Shown one piece after another: positions 6,223 to 14,144 of a DNA stretch of 15,272 bases. Numbering within the stretch: position 1 is the first letter of the stretch; each line of letters starts with the position of its first letter. The notes below the pieces were generated by a model. It saw nothing but the letters and a program-made list of their open reading frames with translations. It made no database searches and was not told the origin of the DNA. The stretch spans positions 1-15,272 of the forward strand of contig PWHN01000072.1 of the NCBI GenBank assembly GCA_003554945.1. The letters run 5' to 3'. The translations under genes and the position numbers were made by a program. The DNA comes from a bacterium (GTDB lineage: Bacteria > T1Sed10-126).

Positions 6223-6307
6223 AACCGAAAAACGGATAAAAGTGCGGCCACATTTTCAACTGTGACTGAGCACTAGCTACTGGTTAATCAAATTTAAAGT
6301 ATCATGA

Positions 6308-7321
6308 TCAAATATCTATATTCACTATCTGCCAGATAAAGAAGAAACCTATTCCCTGCCAGAAAAGAGCGAAGATAATAGCCGCGATACCAACCGGATG
6401 AGTTAAAAACTGGACCATCATCTCCGTCTGCAAAAAGTAAAAAACAACCCCAAGGAGGAAGGGCAGTAACGAAATAATCGCTCCACCCATTTTACCCTGC
6501 GCAGTCAGGGCTCTAATCTGACCCTGAATCTTAACCCGTTCACGGATAGTTGAGCTTATCTGGTCCAGAATTTCGCTGAGCCGACCTCCAACCTGGCGCT
6601 GAATAAGCACGGCTGTCACCACCAGGTCCAGGTCATCACTTTCCATTCGATCAACCAGGCGCTCCAGAGCATCCTCGACGGGAATACCAAAACGGTTCTC
6701 GCGCACGACACGTTCAAATTCTTCTGATGCCGGTGGTCGGGCTTCACTGGCGACAAGCTGCAGCGCCTGAATAAAGCCATAGCCCGACTTAAGACCATTG
6801 GACATCAAATTTATTAAATCTAAAAGCTGACTGTTGAAAGCTTTCATTCGCTGGTGACGGCGGTAAAAGACGTAAATAACCGGAAAAATCCAGCCAAGAG
6901 CAAATCCTACCAGGCCCAGCACGGCTACCCGGGCACCAAATAAAAAATAACCTAGCAGAGCGCTTAAAAACCCTATAACAACCATAACAAAAAAACAGAT
7001 TATCACGTATTCAGCCGGCCGGACCCGCAGGCCACTGCGCAAAAGCCAGTTCCTCATTTTTTCCTCAATTTCTTCGCTAATCGCAGTTTCTGACAGATAC
7101 TCGGCTATCCCGCGAATAAAAGAAAAGCTTTCCTCTTCCGATTCGGCAGATTTCTGCCGTGCAAGCTCTTCCCTGTAGGCCTGGTCAACGTAAGGGCGGA
7201 TGCGCTCTTTTATTGTAGCGTGACGGCGTTTCTCACGTTTTTTCAGGGTATAAAGGACAATCACTATGCCAAGGCTGGAAAACAGTAAAAGAAGCTGGAG
7301 AATACGGGCGGGCGTTAACAT
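6308..7321 (-). CDS. tadB: Tad platform protein TadB (type II secretion F domain)
   Basis: This 337-residue inner-membrane partner of TadC forms the pilus assembly platform above the TadA ATPase. It has an N-terminal membrane helix (about 7-25), a basic and acidic cytoplasmic stretch, two helices (about 104-152), a T2SSF domain (about 163-295; QLLDLINLMSNGLKSGYGF, FGIPVEDALERLVDRME, IQRQVGGRLSEILDQI) and two C-terminal helices. Its ATG overlaps the TAA of tadA by one base (TAATG), so the two are translationally coupled. Length and order (tadA-tadB-tadC) are typical of the family. Confidence 0.92.
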   Translation of the reverse strand: MLTPARILQLLLLFSSLGIVIVLYTLKKREKRRHATIKERIRPYVDQAYREELARQKSAESEEESFSFIRGIAEYLSETAISEEIEEKMRNWLLRSGLRVRPAEYVIICFFVMVVIGFLSALLGYFLFGARVAVLGLVGFALGWIFPVIYVFYRRHQRMKAFNSQLLDLINLMSNGLKSGYGFIQALQLVASEARPPASEEFERVVRENRFGIPVEDALERLVDRMESDDLDLVVTAVLIQRQVGGRLSEILDQISSTIRERVKIQGQIRALTAQGKMGGAIISLLPFLLGVVFYFLQTEMMVQFLTHPVGIAAIIFALFWQGIGFFFIWQIVNIDI

Positions 7322-8670
7322 TACTTTTCCACAAACATGTCGGAAGGTACTTCTATGCCTTCCTGCTTAAAGCGTGAAAAGAAAGAAGGGCGAACCCCGG
7401 TAGGTTTAAGTTCACCGACCACTTTTCCATCAACCATTCCCTCCTGCTGGAAGGTAAATATTTCCTGAAGTTGAACTGTGTCACCCTCGAGCCCCTGGAC
7501 TTCGGTAACACTGACAATCTTACGACTGCCGTCGCGAAGACGCGACTGCTGAACAATAAGATCAACGGCCGAGGTTATCTGTTCACGTATTGCTTTTTGC
7601 GGCAGCTCCATGCCGGCCATTAAGACCAACGTTTCAAGCCGCGAAACACACTCGCGGGGATTATTGGAGTGAATTGTGGTAAGCGAGCCATCGTGGCCGG
7701 TATTCATGGCCTGAAGCATATCAAGTGCCTCGGCGCCACGACATTCACCAACGATAATGCGGTCCGGTCGCATCCGCAGTGAGTTTTTAACTAACTCCCG
7801 CATCGTTACCTCTCCCTCCCCTTCAATATTGGGTGGGCGAGTTTCAAGCGAAACAACATGCTCCTGCTGAAGTTGCAACTCCGCCGAATCCTCAATCGTA
7901 ACAATTCGGTCACCATCGGGAATAAAACTGGAAAGAACATTAAGCGTCGTCGTCTTACCGGACCCAGTTCCTCCCGAAACGATAACATTTAATTTACACT
8001 CTACACAACCACGCAAAAATTCAGCCATTTCTTTGGTCATTGTGCCAAAATTTATCAAATCATTTACATCAAAGGGATCCTCGGAAAATTTTCTTATCGT
8101 AAGCGTGGGACCGTTAAGAGCCAGCGGCGGTATAATAACATTTACACGGGAACCATCAGCAAGACGGGCGTCACAGTAAGGTTGGCTCTCATCAACCCGA
8201 CGTCCCAGGGGCGCAACTATTTTTTGGATAATATTCATCATGTGGTCGGTATCGTTAAAACTAACCTCGGTCTCCTGCAGTTTACCGTCCCGCTCAATAT
8301 AAATTTGATCGGGGCCATTAGCCATTATCTCGGTTACTTCAGGTTGAGCAAGTAGAGGTTCCAGCGGGCCTAACCCCAGTATTTCGTTCAAAAGCTCTTG
8401 AATTAGTTGCTCGTGTTCGTTTCGAGAGAGATGAATATCTTCTTCTGATCCTACCGTAATCACGTGTTCCTCAACACTGCCGCGGATACGCTGGCGCTGC
8501 TGCTCGTCGTCTTCAGCAGCAGGTAGCGATTCCGACCCCAACTGCTCCACAACACGCTCATGAACTTTTTCTTTTAACCGCTCCTTGGGCGATTTTACAT
8601 CGGATACCCCCTCGGATTTTTTGGCGGGAGCTTTATCCTGTGCGTCTTTTAGACGATCTAATAATGACAT
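7321..8670 (-). CDS. tadA: Tad pilus assembly/retraction ATPase TadA (CpaF)
   Basis: This 449-residue cytoplasmic hexameric ATPase of the type II/IV secretion family powers Flp pilus extension and retraction. After a charged N-terminal region (1-75) come the N-terminal domain (about 80-210) and the ATPase core. Motifs seen are Walker A GGTGSGKT (233-240), the Asp box TIEDSAEL (258-265), Walker B RIIVGE (304-309) and the His box [13 protein letters not shown] (324-336). All key residues look intact and the length is usual. The ATG start has GGTGA nine bases upstream. It sits 41 bases after tadZ and overlaps tadB by one base, placing it in the main tad transcription unit. Confidence 0.95.
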   Translation of the reverse strand: MSLLDRLKDAQDKAPAKKSEGVSDVKSPKERLKEKVHERVVEQLGSESLPAAEDDEQQRQRIRGSVEEHVITVGSEEDIHLSRNEHEQLIQELLNEILGLGPLEPLLAQPEVTEIMANGPDQIYIERDGKLQETEVSFNDTDHMMNIIQKIVAPLGRRVDESQPYCDARLADGSRVNVIIPPLALNGPTLTIRKFSEDPFDVNDLINFGTMTKEMAEFLRGCVECKLNVIVSGGTGSGKTTTLNVLSSFIPDGDRIVTIEDSAELQLQQEHVVSLETRPPNIEGEGEVTMRELVKNSLRMRPDRIIVGECRGAEALDMLQAMNTGHDGSLTTIHSNNPRECVSRLETLVLMAGMELPQKAIREQITSAVDLIVQQSRLRDGSRKIVSVTEVQGLEGDTVQLQEIFTFQQEGMVDGKVVGELKPTGVRPSFFSRFKQEGIEVPSDMFVEK

Positions 8671-8711
8671 AACTTTCGATCACCGGTTTAATTGTAATAG
8701 ACTACCCGGAA

Positions 8712-10361
8712 CTACTCATCAATTACTACCGTGGTCCCGGCGATTAGATCGTGCCAGGCCCGCTGTTTTTCATCAATCAGTATCCAGAGATAACCAAGTC
8801 CCAGGGGCAACAGAGAAACCAGAAGTGCCAGGGCTCGTAAAAACGAAACACCCAGCAAGACCGGAGTATCCTCCGGCCCCGACAGCCGCAGACCCATGAG
8901 CCGTTTGCCAAGTGGCTGACCACCCACGTGAAGCAGCGAAAAATAGAGCAGCGGTGGAAGAAACGAGAACAACAGACCGCCAAAACCAATCAAAAGACCA
9001 AGCGGCTGGTCAAGGAGCATGAAACTTAACAGCGCCGGCAGACCCAAAAGTAGCCATAAAATACCGGCCACAGCGTGATCCACAACTCCGGCGGCAATTC
9101 TCTGGCCCAAAGGCGGAGACTCGCCCCCATCTAACAGAGGGTCCTCTTCTTCTACAACAAGATCTTCTTCGCGATCAAAATAATCCTCCACCAGAAATTC
9201 TGTCAGTTCAAAAAGATGTCTGGCAAAATCTGATTCGGGATGTGATAAAACCAGTGGAGTGCCTTCGTCAATCGAAGGCATTACCAGGTTACCCTGGCTG
9301 GGAACTCGCCCGATAATTTTACGACCCAGCGCTTCCTCAACTTCTTCTACCTGTAGCTCTGAGTCGGGAACGTCACGGTTCATAACTATGCGTATATGAT
9401 CCTCGGAGAGGCCGATATTTTCCATCAACTCAAGCATTAATTTGCCATTTTTTATAGTTGGTAACTCAAGCGTCAGCAAGAGCAGGATCAAATCCGACTC
9501 TTCCACGGCGACCATCATCGGCTCGGAAATATGCGATGAAGTGTCGACAATCACATAGTCGTAATGACGACGCAAAGCGGCAACAATTTTATGAACGTCC
9601 TCCGCTTCAACGTATTCCGCTTCCTCGGGCCGTGGTGGCGAGGGTAACAGATCAACGCCAGATGGTTCGTGGGTGTGCATATAATTTTCCAGCAAGTCGT
9701 AACCCACCCGTTCTTCGTGCTTGCAATCGCGGGCAAGGGTGGCGATCATAGTGGTCGGTTTCATGTCCATCAGAATGGCGTCGTCACCAAACTGCAGGTC
9801 AAGATCGACCAGGGCGACCCGTTTTTTCGTTAACTTGCGAAAAGAGCAGGCCAGATTGACGGCAAATAGTGAACGGCCAACACCCCCTTTTGTGCTAAAG
9901 ACAGAAATCACCTTGCCCGGACGAGTTTTTTTGCCAGGAGAGCGCCCGGAGACAACTTCGGACAGCTTTTCCTGGCGCCGGCGGGAGGTCTCAACTATCT
10001 CCACCACCGCTTCCACCAGTTCTTCGGCATCACAGGGCTTATTCAAATAATCAAACGCTCCAGCCCGGACCAGTTTACGGGCCAGTTCATCTGTCTCCCC
10101 GCCGGGGCTTAAAAGAAGAATTTCCAACTGAGGGAACTCAACCACCACCTCCCGGACCAGCTCCTCTAAATCCGCTGCACTGGCCAGCTCAAGTGAGAGC
10201 AATAGCAGGTCGGGCTGATGATCTTTCAATTCGGATACACATTCGGTGAAGTCTTCTATTTCGGTAAGAATTTCGAGGTCGGGATCCTCGAATAACATCT
10301 TTTTAAGGTCTATGCGCTGTTGAAGGTCAGGATGAGCGAGAGCAACACTTACGGTATCCAA
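8712..10361 (-). CDS. tadZ: TadZ/CpaE-like localisation ATPase fused to a C-terminal RDD membrane domain
   Basis: In Tad systems TadZ, a ParA/MinD-type ATPase, marks the site of pilus assembly. This 549-residue protein has three parts. Residues 1-125 are a receiver-like domain without the phospho-acceptor Asp (PDLLLLS where REC domains have D) but with K108 in LNKP. Residues 149-395 are a MinD-like ATPase with deviant Walker A STKGGVGRS (K158; the second, usual Lys is R163), VDLDLQFGD and IVDTS. Residues of about 413-549 are an RDD domain with three membrane helices (about 427-450, 453-478, 506-529) and family motifs GQRIAAGVVDH, GKRLMGLRL and AWHDLIAGT. The frame is continuous with no sign of a frameshift. 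The TTG start has GGAG ten bases upstream and lies one codon after the secretin TAG. The RDD tail would fix the ATPase to the inner membrane. Confidence 0.88.
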   Translation of the reverse strand: MDTVSVALAHPDLQQRIDLKKMLFEDPDLEILTEIEDFTECVSELKDHQPDLLLLSLELASAADLEELVREVVVEFPQLEILLLSPGGETDELARKLVRAGAFDYLNKPCDAEELVEAVVEIVETSRRRQEKLSEVVSGRSPGKKTRPGKVISVFSTKGGVGRSLFAVNLACSFRKLTKKRVALVDLDLQFGDDAILMDMKPTTMIATLARDCKHEERVGYDLLENYMHTHEPSGVDLLPSPPRPEEAEYVEAEDVHKIVAALRRHYDYVIVDTSSHISEPMMVAVEESDLILLLLTLELPTIKNGKLMLELMENIGLSEDHIRIVMNRDVPDSELQVEEVEEALGRKIIGRVPSQGNLVMPSIDEGTPLVLSHPESDFARHLFELTEFLVEDYFDREEDLVVEEEDPLLDGGESPPLGQRIAAGVVDHAVAGILWLLLGLPALLSFMLLDQPLGLLIGFGGLLFSFLPPLLYFSLLHVGGQPLGKRLMGLRLSGPEDTPVLLGVSFLRALALLVSLLPLGLGYLWILIDEKQRAWHDLIAGTTVVIDE

Positions 10362-10364
10362 AAG

Positions 10365-11927
10365 CTACAGCTCCGCTTCTTCCGGCAAATCTCCTGCATC
10401 TATTACCGGAGTGTCTTCTAATGGTTCATAGTCGTCGGGCAATTCTTCCTCCTCAAGTTCTTCCGGGTCCAGATCAACTATTTCAGCAGTTAAGAAGATT
10501 GTTAACCTTTCTACTTGCTGACTGTCTTCTTCATAACGGAAGAGAGCAGGACCTAAGAAAGGTATGCTACCCAGAATGGGTACTCTATGCTCCGCAGCGC
10601 TTTCCAGTTCTCGATCCAGGCCGCCAATTACCAGTGTTTGACCATCACGAAGTGCTACATCCAGATCAACCCTGCGTCTATCCACTTCAGAAGTGTAAAC
10701 AGGATATTCTTCAATATCCGCCACTCTGTTTAATGTCGCTATTTTCATTTCCGGTTTAACATTCAAATAAATTAAACCGTCACCGCCAATTAAAGGAGTA
10801 GCTTCAAGCGTAATACCATCCTGAACACTTTCCATAATTGGCGTCGTTCGAGTGGTTTGATCAGTCTCTACAACTTCCACGTCAGCCGTATAGGATTGTT
10901 CACTTATAACCTCCAGTTCCGCTTTCCGTTGATTTCGGGTCATAACCGTGGGGGAAGATATAAGGTTTATAAGATCTTCTGTCTCTAGAAACTGCATAGC
11001 CAACCGGAGCTCATCAGGTTCTACGTCACCAATACCAAGTCGTAATCCCCCGTCTCCAAACCCTATACCGGCATCCTCTCCTGAGACAACTCCATTGTAA
11101 TCCCAGTCCACCCCTATTCGTCGTTCTGCCTCATCAGTCATTTCAACAAAACGTGCCTCAATACGGACTTGCGCTACTGTTTCGACATCAATAGAAGTTA
11201 CGTAATCCTCCAGCCTTTCTACCCGATCCATCTTATCAGCAATCAAAAGAGTATTCGTCTCTTCGTCCATAATGACTTCCCCGTCGCCAGAGAGCATTTC
11301 TTTTACTTTATCAATAATTTCGGTGGCAGGCCGATGCTCCAACTCCAACCGGCGAGAAAAAAGTTCGTCACGATCAGGTACATCAAGCTCATCAGTAATT
11401 TTTTCAATTTTATCCAGTAATTCTGTCGGTCCATAGACGAATATCTTTCGTGCTTCAGCGTCTGCAAGCAAAATTTCACCGTCATCTTGAAGTAACTCGT
11501 CTACGTAGTCTTCAAATTCACTTATACCCCGGTGTCGCGGAGAAATTTCACGTAATTCCATACCTTCCTCTACTTCTTCAATCATACGTAAAAAATCCCG
11601 TTCACGCCTTTCTAAATCACGCCGGACTCGCAAATTATACTGGTGCCTACCTTCTTCAGACCAAACATGCAGTGTAGTTTGCCCTGCTTCTTTGCCAAAT
11701 ATTAAAATTTCTGTTGAACTTATTACTTTCAGCCGGGCCATTTCGTCGGCGGCCAAAACCACACGTTCCACAGGCGCAACTGTTTCTAAGACAACACTGC
11801 CCCGAACTTCTACCTCGATCTCACTATAGCTCCAGGCAGAATTGATCGTAATGAAGCTCGTAATAAGTAGCCATAAAACAACTAATAATTTGAATCGGGA
11901 CAAAATTACTTTTTTGTTAATTTCCAT
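10365..11927 (-). CDS. cpaC: Tad outer-membrane secretin CpaC/RcpA
   Basis: The protein is 520 residues from the preferred ATG and forms the outer-membrane channel through which the pilus passes. It has a signal peptide (about 1-34, ending near NSAWS), a T2SS/T3SS pilus N-terminal domain (about 35-105; VEVRGSVVLETVAPVERVVL), secretin N domains (about 145-250; NTLLIADKMDRVERLEDYV) and a secretin domain (about 255-485; ISSPTVMTRNQRKAEL, GQTLVIGGL, VPILGSIPFLG, IFLTAEIVD). A very acidic tail of about 35 residues follows. The ATG at 11927 overlaps the cpaB TGA by one base (TGATG), so it is preferred over the TTG one codon upstream. Hand-counted lines here are often 40-48% G+C, against 50-63% in many lines of the neighbouring genes. 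Confidence 0.93.
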   Translation of the reverse strand: MEINKKVILSRFKLLVVLWLLITSFITINSAWSYSEIEVEVRGSVVLETVAPVERVVLAADEMARLKVISSTEILIFGKEAGQTTLHVWSEEGRHQYNLRVRRDLERRERDFLRMIEEVEEGMELREISPRHRGISEFEDYVDELLQDDGEILLADAEARKIFVYGPTELLDKIEKITDELDVPDRDELFSRRLELEHRPATEIIDKVKEMLSGDGEVIMDEETNTLLIADKMDRVERLEDYVTSIDVETVAQVRIEARFVEMTDEAERRIGVDWDYNGVVSGEDAGIGFGDGGLRLGIGDVEPDELRLAMQFLETEDLINLISSPTVMTRNQRKAELEVISEQSYTADVEVVETDQTTRTTPIMESVQDGITLEATPLIGGDGLIYLNVKPEMKIATLNRVADIEEYPVYTSEVDRRRVDLDVALRDGQTLVIGGLDRELESAAEHRVPILGSIPFLGPALFRYEEDSQQVERLTIFLTAEIVDLDPEELEEEELPDDYEPLEDTPVIDAGDLPEEAEL

Positions 11928-13168
11928 CAACGTTTGGGAACCCGGTGGGTCTCTTCCCGGTCTCCCTGGATCACCTCCACCGGTCTGGATTCCATTAACC
12001 CTTCAACCTCGCGACGCATTCCCGGATCAAAAAGCTCGGGATCTGTTATTTTTCTTAACCCGTATTTGGTCTCCAGTGAGCTGGGACGTAAAATAGCATA
12101 AAAGTGAACGTCCATCCCCCGGTCCTTCATCCCCTCAACAAGCCGAACTTTTTCCGCTTCTTTCAGGGTCAGGGCGAGTGTCATACCGTCATAAGTCAGG
12201 GGTGAGTCGTCCTCCTCCAGGGCGGCCAGCTCTCCTCGCTCCCAGATGCTGCGATCGTCCCGGCTCAGGGCCAGAACTTCCGCTGCCTCGGCTACTTTTT
12301 GCAGAACGTGCAAGCGGTCACCCGCCCCCGGTAATTCCTCCAGTTGCTCGGCGCTATACTCACGCGGGTGATAGATGTATAAATCAATTAGATCACCGGG
12401 ACGAATCATGTAGTAGATGGAACGCGAACGGTCGACGTCAACGTTGACTGCCCGTAGATAGGAGGGAATAAAGAAAGAGAGCTGAAGATCATCTTCAAAT
12501 AAATCAGCGCCGTGAATAATCTCTCCGGCCTCCCGTGCTTGACGCAGAGCTCGCCCGGTCAAATCCTCGACATCATCAAAGGTGTCATCGGGAACATCCG
12601 GACGCGATTCAACCCGTAAATCTTCGGTCCGCAACAGTCTATTCGCACTGAGCGGGCGGGCAGCCACCACTACCTGTTCTTCCTCTTCATAAACCTGATC
12701 CCTGGTTACAACATTACCGGCAGGAATACTTTCCCTAACCATTTTGTCGATTAGCCAGTCGAGATCCGCTACAGCACGATCGGGTTTTTCTTCAACATAC
12801 TCCTCCTCTACCATTTCTCCACTTATACGATTGCCGGCAGGAATTGAGTCAATACTCTTAAACACGCGGTAGTCAGAACGCAAATCATCAGCGAAAAAAT
12901 GGTCTCCCCTCGAAACCTCACGAACTAAAACTTGACCAATTAACTCCCGGGAATCCGTAATGGCGTCCGCCGGTGGAGCTTCGTCAATCTCTTCTTCAGT
13001 CAGGTGGGTTTCGGAAAGGCGAGTGTTGGGAGAAATGTCTGTCGCCGCGACTATCACGGTGTGTGGTTCCTCCACGGTCAGATAGAGGACAGCAAATATA
13101 GCCGATCCCATCAGGACGGCAAGCAAAAAGAGAACAACGGCAACAACTATTAGTATTCGGTTCTGCAT
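11927..13168 (-). CDS. cpaB: Tad pilus assembly protein CpaB/RcpC with three SAF-like repeats
   Basis: This 413-residue periplasmic protein is anchored by an N-terminal helix (about 6-31) and works with the secretin, perhaps on its assembly or on peptidoglycan. Three tandem stretches of about 60 residues (about 37-96, 101-161 and 166-224) each show the SAF pattern: VIVAATDISPNTRLSETHL, FKSIDSIPAGNRISGEMV and VVVAARPLSANRLLRTEDL, each ending in a GxxxxxxDL-like segment. Most CpaB proteins show one. A RcpC/CpaB C-terminal domain follows (about 236-345; LRAVNVDVDR, RPGDLIDLYIY, LALTLKEAEKVRL). The ATG at 13168 is preferred over that at 13174, because GGGAG abuts the first ATG but is six bases from the second. 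A good promoter lies just upstream. Confidence 0.88.
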   Translation of the reverse strand: MQNRILIVVAVVLFLLAVLMGSAIFAVLYLTVEEPHTVIVAATDISPNTRLSETHLTEEEIDEAPPADAITDSRELIGQVLVREVSRGDHFFADDLRSDYRVFKSIDSIPAGNRISGEMVEEEYVEEKPDRAVADLDWLIDKMVRESIPAGNVVTRDQVYEEEEQVVVAARPLSANRLLRTEDLRVESRPDVPDDTFDDVEDLTGRALRQAREAGEIIHGADLFEDDLQLSFFIPSYLRAVNVDVDRSRSIYYMIRPGDLIDLYIYHPREYSAEQLEELPGAGDRLHVLQKVAEAAEVLALSRDDRSIWERGELAALEEDDSPLTYDGMTLALTLKEAEKVRLVEGMKDRGMDVHFYAILRPSSLETKYGLRKITDPELFDPGMRREVEGLMESRPVEVIQGDREETHRVPKR

Positions 13169-13174
13169 CTTCAT

Positions 13175-13179
13175 CTCCC
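13175..13179 (-). promoter_or_regulatory. Ribosome binding site deciding the cpaB start
   Basis: GGGAG on the minus strand directly abuts the ATG at 13174 (too close) and is six bases before the ATG at 13168, favouring the latter. Confidence 0.6.
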
Positions 13180-13228
13180 GGGGCGTCTGTAATGGCAGTT
13201 ATGGAACCGTATACATACCCTTTACCCT

Positions 13229-13257
13229 AATATAACACAAAATGCACTGAATGTTAA
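13229..13257 (-). promoter_or_regulatory. Sigma70-type promoter for the cpaB-cpaC-tadZ-tadA-tadB unit
   Basis: The minus strand reads TTAACA (13257-13252), a 17-base spacer, then TATATT (13234-13229), each 5/6 to consensus, with TGT directly before the -10 (extended -10). Transcription would begin near 13222, leaving a leader of about 54 bases before cpaB. A TATAAT at 13261-13266 has no matching -35. Confidence 0.65.
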
Positions 13258-13287
13258 GAAATTATAGCCAAAACTTCAGAACTTTAT

Positions 13288-14082
13288 TCACGGGCCGACG
13301 GCCGGGTTTTGGTAGAGACGATTGTTCCCAACGTCAAATTTGTCTTCAATTCCGTCATTGGTATAATCATAGGGATATTCATCCTCCGATTTGGCAAGCC
13401 CGTCACCGTCAATGTCCGGATCCCCAACTGTATCAAGCTGCCCGGTATAGTCCCGGTGACTTGGATGGACCCACTCACGGTCAACCCCGCCGCCCTCGTA
13501 TATTTCGTTCAAATAATAGAGCACATACCCCGCCTCCCATGAGTCCACAAGGCCGTCACGGTCAATATCATTGGATACCTGAATAATCTGAGACCCCCGG
13601 ACCCGCTGGTTGAAAGTCAACGGGGGCAAAAAAGGAATTTTAATGCCAACTGCATAGTCCACACTAACAACAATCCGATAACCTTGCGTCCAGAAGAGAT
13701 ATGGCGCTACATTTTCTTTTCCTGGCGCCAGGCGCGGTTCATCAAACGGAAACTCATCTGTCTCCAGGGGGGCCAGACGCCGGTTGTCATGTGGATTATA
13801 AATTTCAACAGTTATCTCGTCGGGGTCGTAGTCCTGGTAACTGAAAGCGGTTGGTAAAAGGTTAGCCCGTTCACGCGAAAAAACTTCCTCCAGCCGGGGC
13901 AGCGGCGCCGCATAAGAAGCATAGTGAGCTGCATTGTCCGCAGTACGACTGAGAACTGCAAGATTATGAACATAAACGCCCAGCTCAAAAATCCCAAAGG
14001 CAAACATCAGGGCGACAACCACTACCAGCAGTAATTCAACCAACGCCTGCCCTGAACATTCACCGCGGCGTTTCAGACTCAT
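13288..14082 (-). CDS. TadE-like minor pilin with C-terminal EF-hand-like calcium loops (paralogue 2)
   Basis: The protein is 264 residues from the chosen start. It begins MSLKRRGECSGQALVELLL, with a TadE prepilin site G11/Q12 and Glu at +5, then a membrane helix (about 17-38). A periplasmic beta-rich region follows to about 170. The tail carries three EF-hand/thrombospondin-3-like loops: DIDRDGLVDSWE (172-183), DIDGDGLAKSED (223-234) and DYTNDGIEDKFD (239-250). The ATG at 14082 is chosen because it aligns residue for residue with the N-terminus of the neighbouring paralogue. A GTG at 14151 with a good Shine-Dalgarno would add 23 basic residues before the pilin site and overlap the upstream gene by 7 bases. 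Calcium-stabilised folding or binding is inferred. Confidence 0.78.
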   Translation of the reverse strand: MSLKRRGECSGQALVELLLVVVVALMFAFGIFELGVYVHNLAVLSRTADNAAHYASYAAPLPRLEEVFSRERANLLPTAFSYQDYDPDEITVEIYNPHDNRRLAPLETDEFPFDEPRLAPGKENVAPYLFWTQGYRIVVSVDYAVGIKIPFLPPLTFNQRVRGSQIIQVSNDIDRDGLVDSWEAGYVLYYLNEIYEGGGVDREWVHPSHRDYTGQLDTVGDPDIDGDGLAKSEDEYPYDYTNDGIEDKFDVGNNRLYQNPAVGP

Positions 14083-14144
14083 TGCCTTAATGGGATTTAT
14101 GCTTCGCCCTCTCGCCTGCTCGCTTCTTCGCCTCTTCGTGAACT

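Larger units (their letters stand above)
6020..6276. mobile_element. MITE-like element with 22-bp terminal inverted repeats, inserted between tadB and tadC
   Basis: The left end at 6020-6041 begins CTAGTGCTTAGTCACA. The inverse of the right end at 6255-6276 begins CTAGTGCTCAGTCACA. The 22-bp ends match at 20 positions. The pairing continues inward: TTTTCGGGTTGTC (6042-6054) against GACAACCGAAAA (6220-6231), with 23 bases extra in the right arm. No transposase is encoded. Both ends lie at CTAG, so a TA duplication at a CTAG target, as in IS630/Tc1-type elements, would fit; that is inference. The interior carries three palindromic repeats. The rest of the 5918-6307 gap has no gene, and I found no clear promoter for tadC in it. 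Confidence 0.7.

Noticed and set aside
6063-6251. Open reading frame giving a protein with the segment SFPRKRESS
   Set aside because: This is the usual translation of the GTCATT...GAATCC palindromic repeat and lies wholly inside the MITE-like element; it has no domain or ribosome site.
10359-10367. Read-through of the secretin TAG to give a secretin-TadZ fusion
   Set aside because: The products act in different compartments (outer membrane and cytoplasm), tadZ has a GGAG site ahead of its TTG, and TAG is an ordinary stop elsewhere in the window (end of tadZ).
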